A stretch of 64,000 nt of DNA from Myxococcales bacterium (GCA_016712525.1 JADJQX010000008.1:1494501-1558500), one strand, 5' to 3'; counted from the stretch's first letter, positions 7,710-16,191 are shown. Numbers and translations: made by a program. Notes: generated by a model not told the origin, from the sequence alone.

Positions 7710-9232
7710 TCGCGGTCGAGAGCGGCAGCAAGAAGAACGGGCCCTTCGAGATCGACTGCGACGTGGTCGTGGTCGGGTCGGGCGCGGGCGGCGCCGTGAT
7801 CGCGTGCGAGCTCGCCGAGGCCGGGCACGACGTGGTGGTGCTCGAAGAGGGGCCGTTCGTGCCCGCGGCCGAGCACGGAAAGATGCGCCCGAGCGAGTCG
7901 CTCCGGCACGTGTGGCGCGGCGGCGCGTTCACGGTCGCGTTCGGCCTCGGGGACACGCCGCACATCAACGTGACCATGGGGCGCGTGGTGGGCGGCTCGT
8001 CGACGGTCACGGGCGGCGTGTGCTTCCGCGTGCCGGGCTCGGTGCTCTCCACGTGGCGAAACGCCCGCGGAATGGCCCACTTCACCGAAGAGGCCCTCGA
8101 GCCGTACTACGCCTCCGTCGAGAAGGCCGTGCACGTCGAGGAGGTGCCCGTCCACATGCGCTCCCAGTCGACGCACCTCTTCGTGCGCGGCGCCGAGGCG
8201 CGCGGCCTCGAGATGAAGCCCATCTCGCGCAACACGGACGGCTGCAACGGGTGCGGCCGCTGCAACTTCGGCTGCCCCCACGTCGCCAAGATGAGCGTCG
8301 ACGTGACGTACCTCCCGCGGGCCGCCGCGAAGGGCGCGCGCATCTACGCCGACTGCCTCGTCGAGCGCGTGCTCATGAAGGGCGATCGGGCGATCGGCGT
8401 CGAGGGCCGCATGGGCAACGGCAAACACGGGAGGCCCAAGGACGGCTTCGTCGTGCGCGCGAAGCGCGTCGTGCTCGCGGCGGGCGCGGCCTTCACGCCG
8501 CTCCTCCTCCGGCGCTCGGGGGTGATGGGCGTCTCGGGCGAGGTGGGCAAGAACGTCACCGTGCACCCGGGCTTCCGCATGATCGCCCGGTTCGAGCAAG
8601 ACGTGAGCGGGTGGAGAGGCGCGCTCCAGTCGGCCTACACCGATTCGCTCGAGCACGAGGGCATCACCATGATGGGGCTCTTCGTCCCGCCCGCCGTGCT
8701 CGCCGCGACGATGCCCGGCACGGGCCCCGAGCTCCTCCGCCGCGCCGGAAACGTGAATCATCTCGCTATTTTCGGTGGCATCATCCACGACGAGGGAGGC
8801 GGTCGTGTGTGGCCCGGCCTCGGGCGCGAGCCCATCCTCACGTACCGCATGGCGAAGCGCGATCGGCAGCTCGTCCCGCGGGTCATCCGCGAGATGGGCG
8901 AGGCCTTCTTCGCGGCCGGCGCCAAGGAAGTGTTCCCGCCCGTGCTCGGCGCCCCCGGCATGGACGCCGACGCCTTCCGCGCGTTCCCGTTCGAGAGCGT
9001 GAAGGCGCGCGACATCGAGTGCTCCTCGCAGCACCCGCTCGGGAGCTGCCGCATGGGGATGACCCGCGAGCACTCGGTCGTCGATACGTTCGGCAAGGTG
9101 TGGGACACACGGGGCCTCTACGTGGCCGACGGGAGCCTCGTGCCGACGAGCCTCGGCGTGAACCCGCAGCTCACCATCATGACCCTCGCGACGCGCGTGG
9201 CGTGGCACCTCCGCGACACGCCGTACGCCTGA
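7706..9232 (+). CDS. GMC-family FAD oxidoreductase
   Basis: 508 residues. The N-terminal FAD motif VVVGSGAGGAV (~14-24) is followed by the GMC signature around GRVVGGSSTVTGG and a cysteine cluster CNGCGRCNFGCP. The C-terminus ends with SSQHPLGSCRMG and GLYVADGSLVPTSLGVNPQLT, holding the conserved active-site His/Asn region. The Cys-rich loop is typical of long-chain alcohol oxidase and cholesterol-oxidase-like GMC enzymes. Likely activity is oxidation of an alcohol or sterol-like hydroxyl, passing electrons to oxygen or a membrane acceptor. It is translationally coupled to the small upstream subunit. The 180-bp palindromic element begins 27 bp after its stop. Confidence 0.9.
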   Translation: MIAVESGSKKNGPFEIDCDVVVVGSGAGGAVIACELAEAGHDVVVLEEGPFVPAAEHGKMRPSESLRHVWRGGAFTVAFGLGDTPHINVTMGRVVGGSSTVTGGVCFRVPGSVLSTWRNARGMAHFTEEALEPYYASVEKAVHVEEVPVHMRSQSTHLFVRGAEARGLEMKPISRNTDGCNGCGRCNFGCPHVAKMSVDVTYLPRAAAKGARIYADCLVERVLMKGDRAIGVEGRMGNGKHGRPKDGFVVRAKRVVLAAGAAFTPLLLRRSGVMGVSGEVGKNVTVHPGFRMIARFEQDVSGWRGALQSAYTDSLEHEGITMMGLFVPPAVLAATMPGTGPELLRRAGNVNHLAIFGGIIHDEGGGRVWPGLGREPILTYRMAKRDRQLVPRVIREMGEAFFAAGAKEVFPPVLGAPGMDADAFRAFPFESVKARDIECSSQHPLGSCRMGMTREHSVVDTFGKVWDTRGLYVADGSLVPTSLGVNPQLTIMTLATRVAWHLRDTPYA

Positions 9233-9258
9233 TTCGCACGACGGCCCGCCAGCAGACC

Positions 9259-9438
9259 CTAGCAGCCCGTTGATTTTCTCCCGTCGGCCGCTCGCCGCCG
9301 CATCCCGACCGCCTTCGTTGCGATCCTGCGGTGCGTCCTCACCTACAAAAGTAGGCTCCGGGCGCTCCTCGGATCGCGCCTTGGCGGGTCGGGCGCGGAC
9401 GTCGAACGGCCTCGGTCCGAAAATCAACGGGCTGCTAG
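9259..9438. mobile_element. 180-bp MITE-like palindromic element with 20-bp terminal inverted repeats
   Basis: The 20-bp sequence at 9259-9278 (CTAGCAGCCCGTTGATTTTC) is repeated exactly in inverted orientation at 9419-9438. The next 48 bp on each side also match as imperfect inverted repeats of equal length, leaving a 44-bp core with a small hairpin (CCTAC-AAAA-GTAGG). There is no reading frame of note. Both ends carry the palindrome CTAG, which could be part of the terminus or a 4-bp target duplication as made by some IS5-type elements. The right end enters the 3' end of the NUDIX gene and supplies its TAG stop. This is best read as a non-autonomous transposon relic. Confidence 0.8.
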
Positions 9439-10016
9439 CGCGCGACCTCGGCCACCACGGTGATCAGGTTGCGCAGCACCGCCGCCGTGGCTCCCCACAC
9501 GAGCTCGCCCTCGACGTGCCAGCCCACCTTGGGAAATACGCCCTTCGCGCGCGTCGCGAACGTGCGGAGCGGCGCCGAGAACACACGCGCGACCTCCTCG
9601 GGGTTGGGCGCGGGCTCGAACGGCGCGCGGAGCCACGCGACGTAAGGCGTGATGACGAAGCCCGTGAAGGTGACCACGTCGTCGAGGGAGCCGAGCACGT
9701 CCACGTGGTGCTCGTGGAGGCCGAGCTCCTCGTTCGCCTCGCGGAGGGCCGTGAAGAGCAGCGTGGCGTCGGATGGGTCGCGTTTTCCCCCGGGGAACGC
9801 CACCTGCCCGCTGTGACGGCGCATCGTCTCGGGGCGTTTCAAGAGCCACACGTGGGTGTCGCCGTCGCGCTCGAAGAGGCACGCGAGCGTGGCGCTCTCG
9901 GCCCCTGCGCCTTGGCTCGCGGGTACGACGGAGCGCGCGCGGGCAGCGAGAGCCGAGCGCAACGACTCGCGCAGGGTCGCTTCGGTGAGGGTCGCGTCGC
10001 GGACGGCGTCGCTCAT
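9435..10016 (-). CDS. NUDIX hydrolase, NudL-like (CoA pyrophosphatase)
   Basis: 193 residues. RRHSGQVAFPGGKRDPSDA (~66-84) followed by TALREANEELGL (~89-100) is the NUDIX box together with the UPF0035 signature of NudL-type enzymes, which cleave CoA and derivatives to 3',5'-ADP and acyl-phosphopantetheine. The first Glu of the generic NUDIX box is Asp here, as in many NudL proteins. The protein ends at VAR, with TAG supplied by the terminal repeat of the adjacent 180-bp element, so the native C-terminus may have been truncated. The gene follows the metallo-hydrolase gene by 7 nt and is probably in one operon with it. Confidence 0.9.
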   Translation of the reverse strand: MSDAVRDATLTEATLRESLRSALAARARSVVPASQGAGAESATLACLFERDGDTHVWLLKRPETMRRHSGQVAFPGGKRDPSDATLLFTALREANEELGLHEHHVDVLGSLDDVVTFTGFVITPYVAWLRAPFEPAPNPEEVARVFSAPLRTFATRAKGVFPKVGWHVEGELVWGATAAVLRNLITVVAEVAR

Positions 10017-10023
10017 GGGGAAA

Positions 10024-10662
10024 TCATCGGAGAAAAGGGTTCTTCTCGCGCTCGTCGACGACCCGGGTGGTAGGGCCGTGCCCGGTGACGACCAGGGTGT
10101 CGCCCTCGAGGGTGAGGATGCGCTCGCGAATGGACGACAAGATGAGATCCGAGTCTCCCCCCCAGAGATCGGTACGTCCGATGCTTCGACGGAACAAGGT
10201 GTCGCCGGCGAAGAGCACGCGGTCGTCGCCCGCGGTGAGCAAGAAACAGACGCTGCCCGGCGTGTGCCCCGGCGTGTGGATGACCCCGAGCTCCGAAGCC
10301 CCCGCGTTCACCGTGCCTCCGTCCCGGAGGGCGCCGTCCATGTGCGTCGTCTCGGGCATCGCGATGCCGAGCATCGCCGCCTGTACCGGGAGCATGTCGT
10401 AGAGCGGGCGATCGGCCTCGTGGATCTGCGCGGTGCAGCCGTAGGCCGCGACGAGCCCCGGCGTCGCGCCGACGTGATCGATGTGCGTGTGCGTGTGCAC
10501 GACGTGCGTGGGGACGACCCCGAGCGCCTCGAGCCGCGCGCGGATCTTGGGGAGCTCGCCGCCCGGGTCGACCACGATGGCGACCTTGGCCTCGAGGTCG
10601 GCCACGATGGAGCAGTTGCAGCCGAGGGGCGCGACGGGGAACGACTCGACGTGGAGGGCCAT
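10024..10662 (-). CDS. Metallo-beta-lactamase-fold hydrolase, glyoxalase II-like
   Basis: 212 residues. HTHTHIDHVG (56-65) contains the HxHxDH dinuclear metal motif. It is followed by HTPGHTPGSVCFLL, the bridging Asp in FAGDTLFRRSIGRTDL, and a late His in VVTGHGP. The compact length and GRTDL segment match the short YcbL-like branch of glyoxalase II enzymes, which hydrolyse S-lactoylglutathione or related thioesters; the substrate here is untested. It is cytoplasmic. It is the first gene of a probable two-gene minus-strand unit with the NudL-like gene. A hydrolase gene lies upstream with a 53-bp gap. Confidence 0.9.
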   Translation of the reverse strand: MALHVESFPVAPLGCNCSIVADLEAKVAIVVDPGGELPKIRARLEALGVVPTHVVHTHTHIDHVGATPGLVAAYGCTAQIHEADRPLYDMLPVQAAMLGIAMPETTHMDGALRDGGTVNAGASELGVIHTPGHTPGSVCFLLTAGDDRVLFAGDTLFRRSIGRTDLWGGDSDLILSSIRERILTLEGDTLVVTGHGPTTRVVDEREKNPFLR

Positions 10663-10715
10663 TCCCCCTCCTTAGCGCCATCGCCGCGAGATTTCCGCGG
10701 ATTTTTGCGGCGTGC

Positions 10716-11690
10716 TCAGCGCATGCGCTCGATGGGGCGCGCGCCGGCCTTCGCTTGGAACCAGGTCGTGTCGAGGTGACGAGGGAGCGACGAGGCGAAG
10801 AGGCAGTCCCGGAGGGCGCTGGTCTCGAAGGCGACCGCGCCGTGAGCCGACGGGGTGCGCACGAGCACGGCCTCGGCGCGCGTGATGGCCTCGCGGGAGA
10901 GGGTGCCCTCGACCCGCTCTTTTTCGCAGTGCACGCCGCGCCGCTCGAGCTCCGAGAAGAGCCACTCGTTCATCTTCTCGGTGGGCCCGGTGGCCGTATA
11001 CGAGACGAGCTTGTGGCGCGTGCGCTGCGGCCGCCCTCGCCCCTCGGCGACCCAGTCGCGGAACACGTCGGCGTCGGCGTAGAGCGCGTCGAACAGGTAG
11101 ACCTCGTTCACCTCGACGCCCCCGTGGCGAAGGCACTGGGCCGCCGCGTGGTAGCCCCCCGAGTGCGCCGAGAGGCAGATCCGGCCGAGCGCGGCTCTGT
11201 GGAACGCGGTCGTCCCGAGGGCCTTCGCGACGGCCTTCTGGTCGAGGTGCACGAGCACGTCGCGGACGAGCGCGCGAAAGCCCCCCGGAGACTCGAGCTT
11301 GCCACACGACGAGTCGGCCGCGTTCACGGGCCCCTGAGGGACGACGAGGATCGCGTCTTGGCGGCTCGCCACGAGCTGCTCGCGGAGCTTGTGCGTGACC
11401 ATCGCTCGCTCGGCCGTCGTGCCGTGCCCGTGGAAGTGCACCAGCATGGGCACCTCCTTCCCGGGCGATGCGCGGAAGTGCCGAGGCACGAAGACGAGGA
11501 CGGTCGAGTCCGTGTAGGATGCACCTTTAGCCGGGAAAGGCGCGCTCTGGAGCGAGAGCGCGAAGGTCGTTCCATCCCCGTCTTGGGCCAGGATCCGAAC
11601 GGCTTCGGCCGACGCCTCGCGAGCGCCTGCGACGACGGCAGCCCCGAGGGCGAGCATCAAAAAGCTGCGGCGAGAGCGGGTGGTCACCAT
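10716..11690 (-). CDS. Secreted alpha/beta hydrolase-like protein
   Basis: 324 residues from the ATG at 11690, preceded on this strand by an AGGAGG ribosome site. The N-terminus TRSRRSFLMLALGAAVVAG has two Arg before a hydrophobic core and an AxA-like cleavage region, resembling a Tat or Sec signal peptide. The mature part shows an alpha/beta-hydrolase pattern: PMLVHFHGHGTT (oxyanion strand-turn), LVVPQGP, and LSAHSGGYHAAA, whose nucleophile Ser lies in a GxSxG-like turn where the first Gly is Ala. SAHGAVAFET may carry the catalytic His. The substrate is unknown. It follows malic enzyme on the same strand with a 61-bp gap. Confidence 0.75.
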   Translation of the reverse strand: MVTTRSRRSFLMLALGAAVVAGAREASAEAVRILAQDGDGTTFALSLQSAPFPAKGASYTDSTVLVFVPRHFRASPGKEVPMLVHFHGHGTTAERAMVTHKLREQLVASRQDAILVVPQGPVNAADSSCGKLESPGGFRALVRDVLVHLDQKAVAKALGTTAFHRAALGRICLSAHSGGYHAAAQCLRHGGVEVNEVYLFDALYADADVFRDWVAEGRGRPQRTRHKLVSYTATGPTEKMNEWLFSELERRGVHCEKERVEGTLSREAITRAEAVLVRTPSAHGAVAFETSALRDCLFASSLPRHLDTTWFQAKAGARPIERMR

Positions 11691-11751
11691 GTAGGCCTCC
11701 TACCCACATGGACTGCACCACCACGCCAAAGAGGGCCAACTTTTCGTGACG

Positions 11752-13500
11752 TCAGGCCGGCCGCAGGGGCACGTACTCGGGGACGTAGGCCGTTTTTCGA
11801 GCGAGCTCCTCGAGGGCGCCGACGTCGCTCGGGAGCCCTGCCGCGCCGGCCACACCCGAGGTGATGGCCTCGTGCGCGACACGCGCCGCCACGTAGAGGC
11901 TCACGTCGCGGAGCTCGCGCACCGGGGGGAAGATGCGGCCGTCTTTTCCGTGCCGCTCGCGTGTGTAGGCGACGAGCGCGTACGCGGCGGTGAGCACCAT
12001 GGAGTCCGTGATCTCGCGCGCCGCGACGAGCGTCGCGCCGAGGCCGAGCCCCGGAAAAATGAAGGCGTTGTTGCCTTGGCCCACGGCGCGCACCTCGCCG
12101 CTCGGGAGCGTGACCGGGCCGAACGGAGAGCCCGTGGCGACCGTCGCCCGAGGGCCGAGGATGCGGTACACCTCCTCGGGGAGGGCCTCGCAGCTCGCGG
12201 TGGGGTTCGACAGCGGGAACACCACGGGCCGATCCGTGTTGGCGCCCACGGCCGCGATGGCGGCCTCGTCGAAGGCGCCGGGTTGGCCCGAGAGGCCGAT
12301 GAGCACCGTGACCTTCGCGTGCACGATGGTCTCGTGCAAGCTCGGCACGTCCGACGCGCACGGCCACGCCGCGTAGCGCGCCTTCTTCTGCGCGAACGGG
12401 CGTTTGTAGTCTTCCAGGGTGGGCGCGCGCTCCTCCGTGAGCAGGCCCTTCGAGTCGAGCACGAGCACACGTTCGTGCGCCGCCTCCCGCGTGAGCCCTT
12501 CGCGAACGAGTCCCTCGACGATCGCCCCGGCGACGCCCGCGCCACCGGCCCCCGCGCCGTGCACCACGTACACGTCGTCCACGATCGAGCGCTCGCGGAG
12601 CGCGGCCGCCGAGAGCAGGCCCGCGAGCGTGACCGCGCCCGTGCCCTGCACGTCGTCGTTGAAGCTCGGGATGACCTTCCGGTAGCGCGCGAGTACGTCG
12701 AACGCGGTGTCCTTCGAGAGGTCCTCCCACTGCACGATCGCGCGCGGGTAGCGCTTCTTCACGGCCGCGACGAACGCGTCGGTCAGGGCGAAGTAGGGCT
12801 CCCCGCGCAGGCGAGGCGCGCGGAGGCCGAGGTAGAGCGGATCGTTCCGCAGGGTGTCGCGGTCGGTGCCCACGTCGAGGCTCACCGGGAGCGCGTGGTA
12901 CGGGGCGAGGCCACCCACGGTGTAGAGCGCGAGCTTCCCGATGCAGATCCCGATGCCGCCATACCCCTGATCGCCGATGCCGAGGATGGCGGACGAGTCG
13001 GTCGCGACGATCATGCGGACGTCGGTGAGCGGGTGGTGCTCGAGCACGACGTCGGCCCGACCGATGTTGACCGGCGAGAACGTGACCCCGCGCGGCGTGC
13101 GAAAAATGCGTGAAAACGCGCGGATCGCCTCGCCCACGGTGGGCGTGTACACGATGGGCATCACCTCCTCGGTGTGCCTCGCGAGGAAGGCGTAGAAGAG
13201 CGTCTCGTTGCGATCTTGGAGGGCGCGGAGGAACTGGTACCGGCGGAGCGCGACCGCCTCCTTGGAGCCCTCGCTCCCGAGCTCCGTGTAACTTGCAAGT
13301 GTCCGCGCGAGCTGCTCCTCGAGGGTGCTCACGTGCGGGGCGAAGTACCCGTCGACGAAGAGCGCCTCACGCTCGGCCTGCGAGAAGGCGGTGCCCTTGT
13401 TGAGCGTCGGATCGCGGAGCACGTCGGGTCCTGTGACCTTCACGAGGATCTCGCGGCCGCTCGGGGTATCGACGACGTCGAACGTGCGGGAGGTGGCCAT
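11752..13500 (-). CDS. NAD-dependent malic enzyme
   Basis: 582 residues from the ATG at 13500; the 22 residues upstream in frame look like antisense of the SRP-RNA region and are excluded. The malic-enzyme core is clear: LNKGTAFSQAERE, YTPTVGEAI (active-site Tyr), IGDQGYGGIGICIGK, FNDDVQGTGAV, the NAD-binding GAGAGGAGVAGAI, and the C-terminal GNNAFIFPGLGLGA. The long form (~560-600 residues) is typical of the SfcA/MaeA-type enzymes that decarboxylate malate to pyruvate. It is cytoplasmic and anaplerotic. Transcription may begin near or read through from the SRP RNA gene immediately upstream on the same strand. Confidence 0.95.
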   Translation of the reverse strand: MATSRTFDVVDTPSGREILVKVTGPDVLRDPTLNKGTAFSQAEREALFVDGYFAPHVSTLEEQLARTLASYTELGSEGSKEAVALRRYQFLRALQDRNETLFYAFLARHTEEVMPIVYTPTVGEAIRAFSRIFRTPRGVTFSPVNIGRADVVLEHHPLTDVRMIVATDSSAILGIGDQGYGGIGICIGKLALYTVGGLAPYHALPVSLDVGTDRDTLRNDPLYLGLRAPRLRGEPYFALTDAFVAAVKKRYPRAIVQWEDLSKDTAFDVLARYRKVIPSFNDDVQGTGAVTLAGLLSAAALRERSIVDDVYVVHGAGAGGAGVAGAIVEGLVREGLTREAAHERVLVLDSKGLLTEERAPTLEDYKRPFAQKKARYAAWPCASDVPSLHETIVHAKVTVLIGLSGQPGAFDEAAIAAVGANTDRPVVFPLSNPTASCEALPEEVYRILGPRATVATGSPFGPVTLPSGEVRAVGQGNNAFIFPGLGLGATLVAAREITDSMVLTAAYALVAYTRERHGKDGRIFPPVRELRDVSLYVAARVAHEAITSGVAGAAGLPSDVGALEELARKTAYVPEYVPLRPA

Positions 13501-13857
13501 GCGCCCGGACCCTACCAGGCCCGCCGCGCTCCACGCGACGAACAAAAGGGAAAGGCCCCACCACACTCCTCCGCGCTACCGTTGCTCCCTTTCGGACCTG
13601 GCGGGTTCACGTTTCGAAGTCGGCAGGGCCGTATCGAGAATCTGTCTCGTACCAGAGCGATCTCGTCGCGTCGAGCAGAAAAGCGCGGCGTGCAGTCCCC
13701 GCGGGGGCGCGCAAAGGCTGCACCGGCACGCAAGCGTCGGCTCGCGTCGCACCTCGACGTCCCCGAAAATCCCGAGCAAAACCGGACGCCGAGACCCGCC
13801 GCGCGCTCGTCGCGCATGGTCCCGAAATTGCTCGGTTCCGCAGCGGAGGGAGCGCCC
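13501..13857. other. Intergenic region holding the SRP RNA gene and divergent promoters
   Basis: 357 bp between the malic enzyme start and the CBS-protein start. It contains the SRP RNA (13551-13632, minus), its T-rich terminator at about 13540-13553, and a strong ribosome site GGAGGG (13845-13850) that fixes the CBS start at 13858. About 210 bp upstream of the SRP RNA show no further feature. Confidence 0.7.
13551..13632 (-). ncRNA. ffs: Small bacterial signal recognition particle RNA (4.5S RNA)
   Basis: Read on the minus strand, 13612-13575 gives GTGAACCCGCCAGGTCC, then a GAAA tetraloop, then GGGAGCAACGGTAGCG. This is the highly conserved helix-8 apical domain of SRP RNA, with the asymmetric internal loop that binds Ffh. 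Flanking arms pair (GGCCC near 13630-13626 with GGGGCC near 13559-13554; ACUUC with GGAGU). A T-rich tail TTTCCCTTTTG follows as terminator. The tetraloop is GAAA rather than the commoner GGAA. Ends are estimated to within about 10 nt. It serves co-translational protein targeting with Ffh and FtsY. Confidence 0.87.
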
Positions 13858-14655
13858 ATGACACGAGATCGCCGCGAGCTCGAAGGAGAGCTCCCGCACG
13901 CGCCGAGACACACCCCGCCGAACCGCACCAAGGTGTCGGCCATGGCGGGCCCGCCCGGTGCGCCACAGACCATCCGCAACCCGGTCCGAACGAAGGTCAC
14001 CCTCGACGGCGACGGTGAGCCCGAGCGCGAGGTCTCTGTATTCTGCAAAATTCGCGGGCAGTCGCTCCCGCTCGACGCTTGCAAAGGGTGCGCGCGGCTC
14101 GTCGCCATGCCGGAGAGCACGGCCGGCCACGCCGACGTGACGTGCCAAGCGTCGTCGATCACCACGGCCAAGGCGGCCGATTTCGCCGAGAAAGCAGCGC
14201 GGATTTCGCTCTCCGAGCTCGGGCGGAGGCGGTTCGCCTGTGTCAAGCGCACGACGCCGTTCACCACCCTCGAGACGCTGCTCCTCGACGACGAGCTCGC
14301 GGCCCTCCCCGTCGTCGACGACGACGAACGCCCGATCGGGATCGTGACCCGCGAGGATCTGCTCCGCCGCGAGCGCGACGGCGCCGACGAGGTGACCTCG
14401 ACCGAGCTGCCTCACGCGACCCACGTCGACCTGCACCCCGACGCCACCGCCGGCGAGGTCATGACGCCTCACGTGCACGTGCTCCCAGAGGACGCCCCCA
14501 TCTCGTTCGCGCTCGCGCTGCTCGCGATGGAAAACACGGACGCCGTGCCCATCGTCGGCGATCGCGGCCACGTGACGGGCCTCTTCACGTCGCGCGACGC
14601 CGTGCGGTGGGTCGCCCAAGAGCTCGGCTACGTCGTCCACGAGCCCGGAGGCTGA
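13858..14655 (+). CDS. CBS-domain protein with N-terminal Cys-rich region
   Basis: 265 residues. The start at 13858 is chosen for GGAGGG 7 nt upstream. Residues ~50-110 hold VFCKIRGQSLPLDACKGCARL, a Cys cluster that may bind metal. The C-terminal ~150 residues form a CBS pair: FTTLETLLLDDELAALPVVDD...IGIVTREDLL, and DATAGEVMTPHVHVLPEDAPISF...AVPIVGDRGHVTGLFTSRDAV. CBS pairs usually bind adenosine nucleotides and regulate a partner. No enzymatic domain is attached, so a signalling or adaptor role is likely. It diverges from malic enzyme and converges on the P-loop/acyltransferase pair. Confidence 0.83.
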   Translation: MTRDRRELEGELPHAPRHTPPNRTKVSAMAGPPGAPQTIRNPVRTKVTLDGDGEPEREVSVFCKIRGQSLPLDACKGCARLVAMPESTAGHADVTCQASSITTAKAADFAEKAARISLSELGRRRFACVKRTTPFTTLETLLLDDELAALPVVDDDERPIGIVTREDLLRRERDGADEVTSTELPHATHVDLHPDATAGEVMTPHVHVLPEDAPISFALALLAMENTDAVPIVGDRGHVTGLFTSRDAVRWVAQELGYVVHEPGG

Positions 14656-14671
14656 CCGGTCCGCTCGAGCG

Positions 14672-15310
14672 CTACTCGCCCGGGGCGAGGGCGATGTGGG
14701 CGCGGCAGTCGTCGGGGAGCTCGTCGCGCAGGATCGAGAGCACCCGGGCGACCTTGTCGAAGAAGAGCTCGTAGCTCTCGACGAACACGCGGTTCGGGTG
14801 TCCGTTCCACGCGGCCTCGATGCGCGCGTCGATCGCGTGAGCCTCGGCGGCCGTCTCCACACGAAGTGGGTTTTTGTGGTCGTACCCGCGGCCGTCGGGC
14901 GGCGGTCGCAAATGGACGACCCGCGCGTATTTGGCAATCTCGGCCTCGTGGGTCGTCCCGCGCTCGCGCAGGTACTCTTCGGCGGGGCCAGGATAATAGG
15001 CAATGCCGTCGAGCGTGCCGCGGTCGCACAAGACCACACGGGCCGTCGAGGCGGGGTCTTCGAGCTCGAGCCGCTCGAGCTCACGCTGGACCGAGAAGAT
15101 GGCGCGCTGGGCCGACATTCGCCCGATGTCCGAAGGGCGCCGCGGGAAGCCGCCGCCGAAGACGATGCTCGCGGCCTCGGGCAAGACCACGACGTGCTCG
15201 CAGAAGTGCCGACGAACGACCTCGAGCACGGCAGTCTTTCCAGCGCCGGGCCCCCCCGTGAGCACGACGAGAGGAGGAGCGGAGCGCGCCGAAACACGAG
15301 GAGAGGACAT
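14672..15310 (-). CDS. P-loop NTPase (AAA_28/NadR-kinase-like)
   Basis: 212 residues from the ATG at 15310. Walker A GGPGAGKT lies at 19-26. RVVLCDRGTLDGIAYY (~97-112) looks like the Walker B and DRG motif of nucleoside-kinase-like ATPases, followed by VVHLRPPPDGRGYDHKNP. This layout resembles the AAA_28 / NadR ribosylnicotinamide-kinase-like group rather than hexameric AAA+ machines. It probably phosphorylates a small molecule, but the substrate is unknown. It starts 5 nt after the acyltransferase stop on the same strand, so the two form an operon. Confidence 0.78.
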   Translation of the reverse strand: MSSPRVSARSAPPLVVLTGGPGAGKTAVLEVVRRHFCEHVVVLPEAASIVFGGGFPRRPSDIGRMSAQRAIFSVQRELERLELEDPASTARVVLCDRGTLDGIAYYPGPAEEYLRERGTTHEAEIAKYARVVHLRPPPDGRGYDHKNPLRVETAAEAHAIDARIEAAWNGHPNRVFVESYELFFDKVARVLSILRDELPDDCRAHIALAPGE

Positions 15311-15315
15311 CGTGC

Positions 15316-16110
15316 CTACATACGCGGTATCGGGCGTTTTCCCAAGTCGATCCCTTGGCGGCGGCAGAGCTCGGCGTCGATGAGCTCGGAGAGCGCGCCC
15401 TCCACCTCGCGCCGAAGGCTTCGGAGCGCCGCGCGATCGCTCGCGGCTCCGGGCACATACCGGGGCAAGACCGGCTCTCCGAGCACGAAGCGCCACGGGA
15501 CGATGCGCGGAATGGGCAGGACGCGAGCCGGTACGGGCAGCGGGATCCCGGTGCCACGGAGCCACCTCTCGCCGCGCGCGGTCGCGTTGCCGACGAAATC
15601 GAACCACTCGTCGGCCCCGACCGACGCGAGCGGGACCACGGGCGCCTCGTTGCGGATGGCCGCCTCCACGAAGCCATACCGCTCGCCCCACAAGAGCCGA
15701 TAGCGAAGCTCGCGCGGCTTCACCGCCTCGCGCAGGCCTCCCGGCATCACGAGGACGAGCTCGTCCCGCGAGAGGAGCGCATCGACGTTCTCGGGAGTCC
15801 CGTCGACGGTGCCGAGCTCGGCGACGAGCTTGCGAACGTACGGGACTCGCCACCAGAGGTGCTCCCCGAGGGCCCACACGCGCCTCCCGGTCTTCGCCCA
15901 GATCGTGGCCATAGGTACGACCACGTCCCACCCGAAGGCGTGATTGCCCACGATGAGACCACGACCCTTCGGCAGGTGCGAAAGCCCGAGGACGGGCACC
16001 TCGAGCCGCTCGGCCATGCGCGAGACGAACCCGTACACGGCCTCGGCGGTCTTCTCGGAGAACGAGACGAACGGGGCGCTTCCGTCGGGGGGAAAACCGT
16101 CGATCGACAC
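15316..16110 (-). CDS. Lysophospholipid acyltransferase-family protein (PlsC-like)
   Basis: 264 residues from the GTG at 16110. The acyltransferase HX4D motif appears as NHAFGWD (~56-62). VMPGGLREAVK (~121-131) is the second motif that positions the phosphate, and APVVPLASVGADE the third. This pattern is seen in the DAGAT/PlsC-like acyltransferase branch of unknown acceptor. No clear transmembrane helix is present; peripheral membrane binding is expected. It is the first gene of an operon with the P-loop NTPase. It probably acylates a lipid in phospholipid remodelling; the exact acceptor is unknown. Confidence 0.85.
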   Translation of the reverse strand: MSIDGFPPDGSAPFVSFSEKTAEAVYGFVSRMAERLEVPVLGLSHLPKGRGLIVGNHAFGWDVVVPMATIWAKTGRRVWALGEHLWWRVPYVRKLVAELGTVDGTPENVDALLSRDELVLVMPGGLREAVKPRELRYRLLWGERYGFVEAAIRNEAPVVPLASVGADEWFDFVGNATARGERWLRGTGIPLPVPARVLPIPRIVPWRFVLGEPVLPRYVPGAASDRAALRSLRREVEGALSELIDAELCRRQGIDLGKRPIPRM

Positions 16111-16191
16111 CCGATCATCCTACGCCCAGCCCTCCGATTTCGCCCGCACGAAGCGAGGAATCGAGTAGCGAACGCGACGAGCACGAACGAC

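Noticed and set aside
10682..10706. Hairpin CCGCG/CGCGG followed by ATTTTTG, resembling a terminator
   Set aside because: The T-run is on the plus-strand side, while both flanking genes are transcribed from the minus strand; no plus-strand transcript is evident.
13601..13620. Possible tRNA T-loop (GTTTCGAAG)
   Set aside because: No acceptor stem or anticodon arm can be built around it; the region fits SRP RNA on the other strand instead.
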